Origin: Leucaena leucocephala
Lineage: Eukaryota > Streptophyta > Magnoliopsida > Fabales > Fabaceae
Assembly (NCBI GenBank): GCA_037074615.1
Contig: CM073547.1
Coordinates: forward strand, 4,278,001-4,342,000
Length of the DNA: 64,000 bases
Reading direction: 5' to 3'
Of this stretch, positions 1 to 11,116 are shown in pieces. Under the pieces are notes generated by a model that saw only the letters and a list, made by a program, of their open reading frames with translations, was not told the DNA's origin and searched no databases. Made by a program: the position numbers and the translations under genes. Numbering within the stretch: the stretch's first letter is position 1; each line of letters opens with the position of its first letter.

Positions 1-226
1 AATACTCCATTTAATCTTAATTATAAAAGTTAGATAGATAATCTATTTTAATCCTAAATATAAGACTGTAATATATTTTATTTTTAAAAATTATAATTTT
101 TTTAAAAATATTCTTAAATGATTGTACATATTAAGAAGATTTTTATCAAGGGTAGTATAAATTAATGCACATTATTAAAGAGAATATTTTAAGAAAATTA
201 ATAAATAATTATTACAAATAATTAAT

Positions 227-261
227 TTAACTAATTTATTTAATCTATTTAAATTAGTTAA
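227..261. repeat. Short perfect inverted repeat
   Basis: Arms TTAACTAATTTA (227-238) and TAAATTAGTTAA (250-261) are exact reverse complements separated by 11 bp. In DNA this AT-rich an isolated hairpin may be chance or part of a decayed MITE. Confidence 0.5.
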
Positions 262-1328
262 ATAATATATTTTATATTTAGATCTAGAAGTAATATTAAT
301 TAGGTACCGAGGCATTAAAATTACTGAAATAGAATACAATTCTCTCAATCCCACTAGCCCAAGAAACCGTTTGATTATTATGACTAATTCCAGATCTGAA
401 GATCTTCCCTATGATAATTATTACAGTATCATTATTTTGACCGGCAATGCTATCTTGCAAATAAGACATGTTGAGTTTTAATTTTGCTTATAATATCATA
501 TTGTTACTACTTATCCTTTTAATCTAAAAAAATCTTTTATACTATACTCTTCAATTTTAAATATATGAATTAAATAATTAATATATAAAAATTTAAAAAA
601 TTAATTATTTAAAAAAATATTTGTTGATTGTCCTAAAACACCCCATTTAATTAATAAAAAAATTTAAGAAAATTTATAATTTTAGAGATAAAGGGAATTA
701 AGATGGAGTAAGTTTTTACCAAAGCTTGAGATCAAGTAAAATATTTTCCACACTCCACTTTTCTAGGGTTTTAATGAGCTAGATGTTATGTTTGGTCTCA
801 TGCCTCCCCATTTTGCAAAGAGAACACTCAACCCCACATGGGAAGATGCGCTGTAATTTAATTTCCATTTACAGTAAAAATTCGCAGTCAATTTTTCACC
901 ACTGTGTTCTTTGTTGCCTTGAGATTTCAGTTGACAGATGACGAGTCCACATTCAATGACTCCAAAAAGAAAGATAAAGATAATTTGGGGGTTACTTATC
1001 AACAATATTGGCAAATATTTACTTCCTCTTTCTCTCTACAATATAAATTTATTCATTTCCCCCCCTTTTTTGGAATATATTTATTCATGCCACTTGATTC
1101 TTCTCTTCAGAATTCCATGAGTGGTGCAGAGCTTTTATATATTAAGTAATTTCGTCAATTTTTTGTACCGCTTTATTACTTTTTTTTTTCATTTTTTATT
1201 GTTTATACTTTATATTTAATAATGTTTATATTTTTTAAACTTTTCTTTTATTATTCATACAAGTGTCAGTTATCATTAACTTTCATCCGATTTTCTTTTT
1301 CAAACCTCACTGACATTCGTTGTTCTAG

Positions 1329-1427
1329 ATGGCTCAAATATGCTGGTATGAAAATTTCAGGTTGCGTGAGGTAGAACTTAGAAGGACCATGAAGCAAAGA
1401 GAAATTGAAGGAAAATTACAAGGGTGA
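1329..1427 (+). other. Exon-like short ORF, possible gene relic
   Basis: A 32-codon ORF (starts MAQICWYENF, then charged residues LREVELRRTMKQREIEGK) is preceded directly by a pyrimidine-rich tract ending in TTCTAG, which is a good 3' splice acceptor. It ends in GGGTGAGT, which contains a good 5' donor. The segment therefore looks like an internal exon of a lost or unrecognised gene rather than a complete gene. No neighbouring exon could be found and the family is not recognised. Confidence 0.2.
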
Positions 1428-3056
1428 GTTTAGATAATTTATAAGTATTTTTGTAAATATTTTTTTGATTAAAATGTAAAATTATCTTGAAATTTTTATG
1501 CCATGTGCAATTATTATCCTTAACTTATTCTATTGGAACCTTTGACCAATGTACATCAGTTAGTTATTTAGATGATCTTGTTTAACTACAAAATGTTTGC
1601 AGTGCAAATTACACCACAAATTATATCTTATATTAATAATTGAAGAAATAAATATTAAAAATAAAATATATTAAAGTTTTATATTAAAGACTAAATCTAA
1701 CTTTCTAATTAATTCTTATATTAAAAATCATAGGTAAGATTATAAGGATCAACTTTATTTAATGTGAAATCCACTCACAATTGGAGATCTTAACAATTCA
1801 ATTTTTATCCTTTTAACAAAAATTATTATTTTTAAATTAAATTTATTCCTCCAATCAAATTTATTTTAACTTTTCCTGTCTATTCGGATATATTTTTTAT
1901 TAATTTCCTAAACATAAAATCCTTCCCTTTTTAAATTTGTACCACTAGCATATTTGATTGCATTTTTTGTTTTTTGGTACAAGCATATTAGAGTTCATAA
2001 AAAAACCTTGGAAATTTGATATTTCACTCCAGCCCAACAGACTCTAAACGTTGTACGCCCACTATAATCTATATTTAAATTTAGATGAGAAATTTTAATA
2101 ATATATATAACCGTAGAAATTAAAGAGCCTTCTCTGCCATGAAGTTTGTGAAAAATTGGCTGCTTTCTCCAATGACTTATATTTAAAAAAAAAATGTTTT
2201 CAATAACGTTGATAATGAGCCGATCATTCAACGATTAAAACATGAAACCATGAAGGGAAAATTGTAACTTATGCAAATATTTATTTTATGTATATTAAAT
2301 CACTTTTAATTAATTTTACAATTTATATAATTCTGAGTTGAAGGGAGTCTTTACCCTTAAACTATCAAATGGTGCTGCAATATTACTCCAAATTAATAAA
2401 AAAAAAAACATTGCAATCAAACATTAGTTAAAAGTAGGCAAACATTTATATATTGGATATTTTTTTTATGTTCTATTAATAGGTATCCAAATAACCAGCT
2501 ACTCCAATTTCGAGGTTTATAGTTATCTCTCCCAATATCTTTTTTAACACTTAAACTCGAGAACCAGAATAATTTAACAATATCTTACATTATGTGTTAG
2601 TAAATTTAGTCCTTTATAATGGTGATGGTAAAGACAACATTTTTTTTAACTTACGCTTATTATACCTAATGTTCTAGTGACAATAGTTTAAGAGTAAAAA
2701 AACTAAAAATATTCTTTAACTCTAAATTATATAAATAATGAAAATGATTTAATATAGGTTTTTTTATAAAAAGACAAAATGGCATTAAAATAACTAAAGT
2801 TTTACAAGTTAAAGCACATAGAACAAAGAACATTAGAAAACACTGAGAAGAAGAGGGAAATGAAATAACAGTAATTTGACATGAAGAAAAAGATTTAATA
2901 AGAGATAGGATCTCTAATGATTTAATAGAGGTAAGTTTGAGGCTATTAAAAAAATAGTTTCCTAAATTAAAATTTAGAAAGGTTAACTTTCAAATCCGGC
3001 CCAGATTCGGACAAGTAGTCTTGTTTCCTAAAATCGTGAGTTTCCTAAAACATAAA

Positions 3057-3077
3057 TCTCTCTCTCTCTCTCTCCTC

Positions 3078-3106
<29 letters not shown>
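3057..3106. repeat. Compound (TC)n-(TA)n microsatellite
   Basis: A (TC)n tract (3057-3074) is followed by a (TA)n tract (3080-3106), directly upstream of the B3 gene start. The TA tract may double as a TATA-like region for that gene, about 45-70 bp before the ATG. Confidence 0.85.
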
Positions 3107-3113
<7 letters not shown>

Positions 3114-3151
3114 GGAACTCTCAATCTATATCATTTAGCTACAACTTAATC

Positions 3152-3610
3152 ATGGTTTCCTTCATGAGAAAGAGAGTGGACTGTGTAAAGCCTGAAGAGA
3201 GTGATTCCACTACTGCATGGGGTTGTTTGACTGCTCTGAGAATCTACGATGATCCGTGGAAGATAAAGAAAGTTTTGACGGCGACCGACGTCCTCCGACA
3301 CCATAACAGGCTGCTATTACCCTTGGACTTGGTTCGGAATCTGATGTGCAGCGTCCTAACAAATGATGAAAACTTGAAACTAGATTCTGGACATGGAGCT
3401 GAGATCAAGATTTGGGACGTGTCCACCATGTCGCTTCACTCTCTGGTTCTCAAGAAGTGGGCCTCTTCTGGGAGCTTCGTTCTGATTGGGAAGTGGAACG
3501 AGGATTTCGTGAAGAGGAGGAATCTGAAGAAAGGAGACGAGATTGGATTTCAGTGGGACAAGTTCCATCATCGCTTCAATTTCTCTGTTCTTCATCGTGC
3601 CATGCCTTGA
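3152..3610 (+). CDS. B3 domain-containing protein (small, REM-like)
   Basis: A single-exon ORF of 152 codons. Residues from about 38 to 148 look like a plant B3 DNA-binding domain: an opening segment with IKKVLTATDV and a hydrophobic LLLPLDLV patch, a central W-D strand, then VLKKWASSGSFVLIGKW followed by NLKKGDEIGFQW and a closing FNFSVL strand. These are the usual B3 landmarks, and the protein resembles the short single-B3 group around Arabidopsis At2g33720 and At5g26805. Such proteins are expected to be nuclear and to bind DNA, but targets of this subgroup are poorly known. The ATG at 3152 is the first after the TA repeat; a second Met lies at codon 5. The gene stands alone on this strand, with (TA)n repeats on both sides. 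No intron is needed for a complete domain. Confidence 0.82.
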   Translation: MVSFMRKRVDCVKPEESDSTTAWGCLTALRIYDDPWKIKKVLTATDVLRHHNRLLLPLDLVRNLMCSVLTNDENLKLDSGHGAEIKIWDVSTMSLHSLVLKKWASSGSFVLIGKWNEDFVKRRNLKKGDEIGFQWDKFHHRFNFSVLHRAMP

Positions 3611-3623
3611 TTATATTCATGGC

Positions 3624-3655
<32 letters not shown>

Positions 3656-3665
3656 CGCGTGTGTG
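3624..3665. repeat. (TA)n microsatellite with GT/GC tail
   Basis: A (TA)n run (3624-3652) followed by an alternating GTGCGCGTGTGTG tract, just after the B3 stop codon and so probably in its 3' UTR. Confidence 0.85.
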
Positions 3666-4015
3666 TCCATAAGCCAGTAGTAGTGTTCAGAGTGTTTAGT
3701 GTTATATGTCAGTTTTGGAGACAATGAGGAATTCTTGTCGTACTATAACTGAGGTTAGCGGAAGACGATGACACATCATTAGATGATGATTTTGTTTCTA
3801 TATACATATGTTGTATGCACTTAATTAAGCAGCTCGCTGTTGTTAACTTCACTCCTCTTGTTTATTTCGTTTTTGTTTGTTTGTTGTGATATATGATCAC
3901 TAACCATTTCTGATGTATAAATGGCTGTTCACGTACACAAGTGTGTGTGTGTAATACTGGGAAAATTGCTTATAAGAGTTGGGGAGCGAGTTTAATGAGA
4001 AATATGACCACAGTG

Positions 4016-4097
4016 ATTAACCATTTGTGTTTTTTGAATATGATTTCATTAATTAACCATTTGTGTTTTTTGAATATGATTTCATTAATTAACCATT
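4016..4097. repeat. 36-bp tandem repeat, about 2.3 copies
   Basis: Units begin at 4016, 4052 and 4088 (ATTAACCATTTGTG...). The first two are identical and the third is truncated. A diverged AACCATTTCTG at about 3902 may be an older related unit. Confidence 0.85.
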
Positions 4098-4595
4098 GCT
4101 GAGTGTAAAAAGGTTTATTTATGGATATATATATATACACACACACGCCAAGGCATTTAGAGATGCTTCATTTTATGAATATGAAGTTTTCTGAGATTGG
4201 TGGGTTAAGTTCTGATATGGCTGAAACCTGTGAAGGTGAGACAGATTCTGCCTTGTTAACAATAAATATTGCAACAGGCCCTTGTTTTTCCCCCCCTTTC
4301 TTTCACTTCCTTACGTTTTTATGCTTTCTGTGTTTTGGACATCGCCACAAGGTGTTGAATAATTTATTGAGCCAAATAAACCATCTTTAGCTTGGCTTCT
4401 TGCAGCTTCCGTTGAAGCAAGCTCTAGAGATGAGCATGATTGAAAGAAGAGTAAATTAAGGATATAAAATAAGTCTTTAGATCAAGATTAACTTTCAAAT
4501 TAACTCACATATTATGGGTCGAGGAGTAGAAAGCAGAAGAGAACTACATATATCTCTAGCTTCCTATGGCTCTAATCAACTATCTTCTCTCTCTC

Positions 4596-4597
<2 letters not shown>

Positions 4598-4627
<30 letters not shown>
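4598..4627. repeat. (TA)n microsatellite
   Basis: An uninterrupted TA dinucleotide tract after a short CT-rich run. Confidence 0.85.
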
Positions 4628-4628
<1 letters not shown>

Positions 4629-5089
4629 CGAGTAAAGATTTATTTTAGTCATACTTATAGGAATATAAAGAGAGTTTTAATGTGAATATATAATTTTTTT
4701 CTTTTATTTGTTTATGTTGACTTTATTTCTATAATGATAAAGTTAAAAAATTATTGAATGTATAGTATAGTTAATTATGTTTAAAAATTTTCTTAATCAG
4801 CATGAAAACATGGATAATCAGCAGGAAAACAAAAAATCATAAACTGCCTATAAAGATTAGTTTAATTGTTAAGAAATTAGTTAATATCCTACAAAAACAT
4901 GTTTAAATCTCACTTAGGATAGAACTCTTTTAAAGGTTTTTTTTTTAAAAAAAAAAGAAACAAGAAAAAATAATCAACACTACGTATCCAATTAAACTAA
5001 ACGAAACAAATATAATTGTATATATAGATGCACAAAAAATATTTAAATCCTCTTCTTATCCCATGCATGTTAATTTATAGGATTAATCT

Positions 5090-5660
5090 AATTTTAAGTT
5101 TAGACCATCTAGTCCAAAAATATTTTTTAATGCTATTTCGTGTTTGCAATTTTAATTTTTAATTTTAATAAGATTGTAATATAAAATAAGAACAATATTC
5201 AAGAAATCAATCTTACAAATAATAATAAGTTAACTTAAAAAAGTAAAAAGAAATTGAAAACCTGAGCCATTCAAATTATATTAAACTATTTATATCTATT
5301 TCAAGAATGAATATGAAGCAGGGTATTACCCACACGTGATCAAGTTCTTGTTTAGAGCAAAATTAATTCCCAACAAATCAGTCAATGGCATTAATGTGAA
5401 AATATTAAAGTCAGACGAAGTATAAATGCAGAAACACAATCAATATAATTTAATATATAATTCATTATTCATTTATTCCAGTTCTAATTTCAAGGTTGGA
5501 CCATCTAAATTAAAATTACATGCCCAATATTTTATCTTATTTTTATAATTTTAAGTTTTTACTTAATAATGTTACATTATAAAATAACAATAATATTCCA
5601 ACTTATCAATCTTGCAAATAATAATAGTTTTTTTTTGATAAAAAATAGCTTTAACTTAAA
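5090..5660. repeat. Relic copies of the peptide-gene upstream region
   Basis: The segment around 5340-5450 (GTTTAGAGCAAAATTAATT, then AATGTGAAAATATTAAAGTCAGACGA) matches, with divergence, sequence just upstream of the peptide gene at 7797 (7620-7740) and in part 6010-6110. The segments at about 5090-5230 and 5500-5640 (AATATTC..., CAATCTTACAAATAATAATA) match each other and 7440-7490. This looks like at least one extra duplicated unit that has lost, or never had, the coding part. Confidence 0.45.
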
Positions 5661-5747
5661 AATAAAATTAAAAAATCTTAAAAATTTAAACCATTTAAAT
5701 TAAATCAATCATTCTATTTGGATATAATATTAATCTCTCACATCCAA

Positions 5748-5977
5748 AATATAAGTCACTTTAACTGATTCACACTAATAGAAAAAATGGCCACTAACTC
5801 ATTAAATCTTTTTAAAAAATTTATCCCTATTAAATGAGAGTTTGAGAAATAGTGAAAAATACAAAAAGTCACGTTTAATTATTAATTACATGAACAAAAT
5901 TGATAAATAAATATTAATTAATCTCTAAATGATTTATATTGAGGATAAAAAACTTTTCTAGAAGAGTGACTTATATT
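5748..5977. mobile_element. Putative MITE (Stowaway-like arms)
   Basis: Inverted arms AATATAAGTCACT (5748-5760) and AGTGACTTATATT (5965-5977) flank about 200 bp of AT-rich DNA. The arm sequence resembles subterminal parts of Stowaway (Tc1/mariner) MITEs. Exact ends and a TA target duplication could not be fixed by eye. Confidence 0.4.
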
Positions 5978-6197
5978 ATTGATATAAACTCCATAGACAG
6001 ATTCATTCATTTATTGTTTAATTTAGAGCAAAATTAATTACTAATATATGAGATTCAATGGAAGAAATCAATGAAATTAATGAGAGTACCGCCTTAATTA
6101 AACAAAATGAATAGAATTGAATATAGAGAATTCAATATTCATTAATTCCAATTAATAGAGTTTGTTGATAATAAATGGTGTTAGGCTCCAAGCTTCT

Positions 6198-6205
6198 TAT
6201 ATAAA
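6198..6205 (+). promoter_or_regulatory. TATA box of secreted-peptide gene 1
   Basis: TATATAAA, 75 bp before the chosen ATG at 6280, in a GC-poor promoter. Spacing fits a plant Pol II gene with a short leader. Confidence 0.6.
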
Positions 6206-6279
6206 GCCAAGCCATGTTGAAGGTCCAAGCACACCAACCAGTACTGGAGAATTGTTGAGTGAAAGATCAACTGAAGAAG

Positions 6280-6522
6280 ATGACGCAGAAGAAACTCATA
6301 ACCGTTCTTCTTCTTCTTCTTCTTGTTCTTAGCTCATCAAGCTTTGATCATGCAGAAGCCAGAAACCCAGATATCATTTACAGCTTGAAATCTGAAGAAG
6401 GAGCTTCATTATTAGGACATCATCGTCATGGTCACAAACATGGAGCTCCTGCACCTTGTCCTGAAGAAGGAGCCCCGGTCCCAACCCCAACCCCCACACC
6501 AACACCTAGCCCCACCATCTAA
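6280..6522 (+). CDS. Small secreted Pro-rich peptide precursor
   Basis: An 80-codon ORF. Residues 1 to about 26 form a classic signal peptide: a basic start MTQKK, a Leu/Val core, then small residues. The mature part starts near EARNPD, contains a His-rich cluster (GHHRHGHKHG, around residues 46-55) and a block APAPCPEEGAPVP, and ends in an alternating Thr-Pro tail. The single Cys cannot form an intramolecular disulfide. The tail could be hydroxylated and glycosylated, as in arabinogalactan-type peptides. I do not recognise a named family and assign no function; apoplast location is inferred from the signal peptide. The ATG at 6280 is preferred because the frame upstream opens only with GTG. 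A tandem paralogue lies at 7797-8121. Confidence 0.65.
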   Translation: MTQKKLITVLLLLLLVLSSSSFDHAEARNPDIIYSLKSEEGASLLGHHRHGHKHGAPAPCPEEGAPVPTPTPTPTPSPTI

Positions 6523-7796
6523 TATATTTCTGCTTTGATGGAGATTATGTTTAATTGTGATTATTAGTGTAATATTACACCAGTTTGATGAATTATTATC
6601 CTATCTACATTCTTGAATAAAATTCAATTTTCTGTCAATATTTGCTCCTACATTTTAGGAAAAAATTATTGGTCCAATTCGTAATATCAAAAGTACAATA
6701 AAAATAACAACAACAAACTTTATCCTATTAAATGAAGTTAGCTATATGGATCACACGATGCCATTATATTCTATAAAAACATAATCTTTATATAAGTTGT
6801 TGACCAAAAGATTCTACTCAACAACCTCGTTGAGTGTTTCATAATATCATAAGTAATTTAATTAATTTAAGTAAATTAATATACTGAGATAAATGACTTA
6901 ATTTATAACACATCACTTTTGAGCTCCTTAAAATACTTATGTATAGTATTACTTTATATATACGAACGAAAGTTGGATTTAGTAGAAAAAGCAAGTTTCA
7001 CAGTGTGATAAATCAATATTTGAATTCTCATGGGGAGAGGATACCTGTGCATATATAAAAAAATATTATATTATATATCAGTTTATAAGTCAAATAAATT
7101 ATTAGTTTGAAAAAATAATAAATATTAGAGATAATATAAATAAAGATTTTATATTTAATAATAAGACAAACTCTCCAACAAGTTCCTATATTTAGGATCA
7201 AAGGAGTATAAATTTAAAATATAAAATAGATTAAAGTCTAATTAATATTTGTTTGTCAATTTTACATCTACAATTATTGCTTAAAATGTGATTCCTTATA
7301 TTTTTTTTCTCTCATTCAAAACTTTATTTAATATGGACAAAATTAAAATTTGTTTAATTTAAGACATATTTAATGAGTTTACCATTTTTTATTAATGAGA
7401 ATCAATTAAAGTAGTTTATGTTGTGGACAAGATGACATAAAATAAGAATAATATTCCAACTGTCAATCTTTCAAATAATAATAGCTTAACTTAAAAAATA
7501 AAAATAAAATAATTAAAATCTAAACTATTCAAATTCAAACTCAACTAATCCGCCTATATATAAGAATGGACGAAGAAGGAGGAGGATGTAAAATAATTAC
7601 ATACAAGCTCCACAAACGCATCCATTTATTGTTTAGAGCAATATTAATTACTAATAATATATCACATTCGGTGGATGAAATCTGATCAAATTGATGACGG
7701 TATGTTTTAATGTGAAAATTGAAGTCAAACGAGGTAAAAACGGACAAACAAAATCAAGCTGATTACTGAGAGTTGAGCGAAAGATCAGGGAAGAAG
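6523..7796. other. Spacer between tandem peptide genes
   Basis: It contains the 3' UTR of the first peptide gene (6523-6620), then AT-rich filler. From about 7430 to 7796 it is a duplicated promoter region similar to 5090-6280, with a TATA-like CTATATATAAG at 7554-7564. A segment near 7140-7205 ending CAAAGGAGTA resembles one end of a Stowaway-type MITE. No gene is seen. Confidence 0.55.
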
Positions 7797-8121
7797 ATGA
7801 TGCAGAAGAAACTCATAACTGTTCTTCTTCTTGTTGTTCTTAGCTCATCAAGCTTTGATCATGCAGAATCATGCAGAGGCCAGAAACCCAGATGAGGTTT
7901 TTGGGACGTTTCATTCAGGACCTTCTCATGGACATGAGCCACCGCAACGACCGCCATCAAACACCGTGGGATCATCATCGGAACTTCAATGTCACAAACC
8001 TATAGCTCCGGCCCCTTGTCCCCAAGAAGGAGCCCCAGTCCCAGCCGCAATCCCCACCCCCACCCCCACCATCTACCATATTTCTGCTTTGATGAAGATC
8101 GAGTTTAATTTTGATTATTAG
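7797..8121 (+). pseudogene. Frameshifted paralogue of the secreted peptide gene
   Basis: From ATG 7797 the frame gives the same signal peptide as the gene at 6280 (MMQKKLITVLLL...) but stops at 7893-7895. The cause is visible: ATCATGCAGA occurs twice in a row (7858-7867 and 7868-7877) where the paralogue has one copy, a 10-bp tandem duplication that shifts the frame. The +1 frame then carries the homologous mature part (ARNPDEVFG..., a SHGHEPP segment, then APAPCPQEGAPVP and a Thr-Pro tail). The ancestral stop is also changed (TAA to TAC), adding about 14 residues before TAG at 8119-8121. An internal ATG at 7861 could start the second frame, but without a signal peptide. Most likely a pseudogene. 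Confidence 0.6.
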
Positions 8122-8417
8122 TGTAATAAACCAGTGTGATGAACTATCCTATCTAGATTCTTCAATAAATTTTTAATTTTCTTAGACATTTTCCTTGCGA
8201 GTTTTATTTTGATAATTACTCATCAAGGTTATAACTTTTTCTTGTGACCAAGGCCACATCTTCCGTATGAATACTATCTGCTCTTTTATTTCATTATTTC
8301 CTTACAGTAGCAGAGATCTAATATGATTCATGAGTCTGGGGATTGAGTCATAAACATAACAAGTTATAAGCAAATCCGCAACAGATATTATCAAAAGAGG
8401 TCATAATAATAAGCAAG
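8122..8417. other. Convergent 3' flanks
   Basis: It holds the 3' UTR of the peptide paralogue (AATAAATTTTTAATT at about 8164) and, on the other strand, the 3' UTR of the cyclic phosphodiesterase gene. No further gene. Confidence 0.5.
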
Positions 8418-10593
8418 CTAATTTGGACTGAGAACACATTCAGTAATTTTCTCCCAGGATTTCAGAGTTTTGTCTGCAGTGTCTGTCTTGCATAATGCAA
8501 GGCGATTTATCTGAAAGTTCAAGCCACTGACATCATCAAGAGCATTGGCTCTTTCTTGAGCCTTTTTCTTCTCCTCATCAGTTAAATCTGCATACAGAAG
8601 GCTCAGGTGGGGCATGTAAGCTGCAAACACAAACAACATAATGAGCAAGAGAGTTTTCCCCTATTATCTCCATATATATAATATCATTACACCATTTGGG
8701 AGATTTTAACCTTGCATATGTCAACTTAAAAAACAAGTCATGTTCCTTCATCAAGAGGTCACTGATATCCTAAGTTTGAAAGCACTCAGGCATTTGACAA
8801 GTGAAAGACTTGGGTTTGCATTCAGAAAGCAAACAGATTTCAAAGGATATGTCACTTCACACCATACTTTCACCCTTTGGTATTTATAAAGTGAAGGGGA
8901 ACGCTTGAACATGATCTAAAGCTGCATAGGTGTATTTTTATTTTTCCGGACTCCAAAGAAGATTCTTTTTGTTAATAAGCAACCTAGCGTGGTAAAAAAG
9001 TTGCAAATGAAAGTTCTGCTATCAGGGGATAAGAAAATACATCGATTAGAGTTTTTGAAGGACACAACACTTCTTGCGTTCTCAAAACTGCACTTAATTA
9101 TGAGGATAAAGGAGATAGAATTGCATCCAGTATTATTTGCAGCCTCTATTTTCTTCTAGAGTTTAGCCATAAGAGGCTTCTTTTAACCAGTAATAGCCTA
9201 AGATCTCTCTGTCACATTATGATATTCTGTTCATGCCTATTCTTCATGATAAGTCATGGCATATTACTAAAACAAACAACTGAAATGTGCAAACTAAATC
9301 TCAATGTTAACATAACTCTGCATATATTTATAGCTCATTCCAGGCATAGATAAAAGAGAAGGGTTGTGATAGGCTCTTCATAGCCAACATAAAACTCTGT
9401 TGAATCTCTCATGGACATGATTGGCATATGTTAATCAACTTCATGATCTAAATTAAATTTGAGATGATTTTCTTTATCATTAAGAAATACAATACTTTCC
9501 AGAGTTTTCATTCTGCATTCTGACAAGCTTCATAGGTGGTAATAAATCGAATTTACTTTTCTATATAGACTTCCACTTGCAGCCAGCAAAATAGATAAAG
9601 CTTCAGGCAAAACACATATCATGTAACTTACGAGATGATCTGTTATAACCAAAATGACTGATGCAGTGGTCACTGGTTCCAACTACCTGTGGAGAAAAAG
9701 AAATTAGAAACAGAGAGTCAAAATAGAAATGACATGACAAAGCCTTCCAAATTTGGATCATAAGTAGGAACTGGCAATTCTCAAGTGTAACTTTATATCA
9801 AAATTATTGCTCAAAACATAACATAAATTGACTTCAATATTTGCAAGCAGCTGGGGAAATTTTTGACATTATCAATGAAAAATGAAACAAGAGTAATTGA
9901 CAATTTAGGCTGTCCCCACCCATAGAGATCAGCTGTGTGCCATCAGTTAAAGAGTATATATGCTATGATGTTGTAACCGTGCACATATTTCTGTCTAACA
10001 TTTTAATCCAGGATAAAGCATGCTTAATCTCTAATACAATACTTATTAAGAAAAAGATTAAGCACAAAAAGCATTACAATCAAAGGACATGTCCAGAATC
10101 GCTGCTGATTTAACAACTTAATAAACAAAACCTTAGAGAAAAACCGAATACCAATTTCAATGCCATGTCCATCCATTGCTTGTCAATTAACTACTACAAA
10201 ACTAACAACAGAGACCAGTCTGACAGAAATTAAAATAACTAAATGACAGAAAAAAACTAGAAATGAAAAATTGAAGAGTACCTCTGGGGTGGGATGAATC
10301 AGAAGGTAAACACACTGGTAAAAGAAAGTCCCTGTAGCCACACGATCGACGGTGGCATTATAAGCCTTGAGGCCCTCACATGCGGATCGGAACTTCTTCA
10401 GAGCTTCATCAGGAGTCAGGCTGGTCGATCCGACCACTGTGATGTGGGGTTCAAATTCAGGCCCTCCGAACTCCGATCGGAGGCCGCTCATCAGCTTCTT
10501 CATCCTATCACGCACATCTTCCGGAGGTAAAGCCCACACTGAATACACAAACTTCTCGGTTTCAGGTTTGGGAATGGTTTCTGGGGCTGCCAT
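8418..10593 (-). CDS. Cyclic phosphodiesterase, 2H phosphoesterase family
   Basis: Three exons on the minus strand: 10593-10282, 9686-9632 and 8620-8418, joined by GT-AG introns that keep one frame of 189 codons. The product resembles plant ADP-ribose 1'',2''-cyclic phosphate phosphodiesterase (CPDase, Arabidopsis At4g18930 type), a cytosolic enzyme that opens the cyclic phosphate left over from tRNA splicing. Both family signatures are present: HITV in exon 1 (after GGPEFEP) and HLSL at the start of exon 3, each supplying a catalytic His. Exon 2 is only 55 bp and encodes the VVGTSDHCISHFGYNRSS segment. ATG 10591-10593 (MAAPE) gives the usual family length. The frame stays open upstream to 10875, with an N-terminal extension rich in Ser, Leu and basic residues that could be a transit peptide or simply UTR. 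Confidence 0.85.
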
Positions 10594-11101
10594 GAAGGAA
10601 GAAGAGGACAACGGAGAAGCCGAAGATACCCAAGAAGGCAGAGAAGTCAATGAGGCAGAAGAAAATGGACAGTGCAGCGGGTGAAACTTAACGATGCCTT
10701 TCTTGCAAGACCCTGTTTTGGGATTGTTTAATGGCAAGTAGGTATTGAAGTATGCGTTTAGATTAAAAATGGAAGATTTTGCAGGAATCCAACGCAGAGA
10801 GTGAATCGTGGAGAAATGGCATTCGCGCTTCTGCGGGAGCAAGGGAAGGCGCATTCTGAGTATATGTCCGGACAAAAAGAAACGCAGTCGTTTCCTTATC
10901 TGATTAAATTACATTCAGGAGCCTTAACTTTTCAAATTGCAACAAAAACCCCAATCAAAATAAATATATATTTTTTTTACACAAAAAAAATTTAGACGAG
11001 TTTATTCCTAAGAAAGACACAGTTTCAAAATTTAAAGAATATTTATAAAATATTTATAAGATTATTTATTAAAAAAATTATTATAATATTAATAAAAATT
11101 A
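10594..11101. other. 5' flank of the phosphodiesterase gene
   Basis: The first ~280 bp continue the open frame upstream of the chosen start. Beyond about 10900 the DNA becomes AT-rich, ending in the A-rich target of a SINE. No separate gene is seen. Confidence 0.5.
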
Positions 11102-11116
11102 AAATGCAACTATTTT

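Larger units (their letters stand above)
1..3056. other. AT-rich intergenic DNA
   Basis: Very AT-rich sequence with many homopolymer runs and no ORF that looks like a protein family. The only notable items are a short inverted repeat (227-261) and one exon-like ORF (1329-1427), both listed separately. The first bases (TACTCC motif at the edge) resemble the end of a Stowaway-type MITE, but only one end is in view. Short ORFs near 763-1149 overlap each other on both strands, start in low-complexity sequence and show no domain. Confidence 0.6.
3666..6197. other. AT-rich intergenic DNA with small repeats
   Basis: No convincing gene. The stretch holds a 36-bp tandem repeat, a (TA)n tract, a MITE-like inverted repeat and relic copies of the upstream region of the secreted-peptide genes, all listed separately. 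An 89-codon ORF at 4121-4390 begins inside a TATA/ACAC repeat and shows no domain, so it is not called. Confidence 0.55.

Noticed and set aside
763..1149. Overlapping ORFs on both strands near the left edge
   Set aside because: Low-complexity hydrophobic translations of AT-rich DNA with no family resemblance.
4121..4390. 89-codon plus-strand ORF
   Set aside because: Starts inside a TATA/ACAC repeat, no recognisable domain, no promoter logic.
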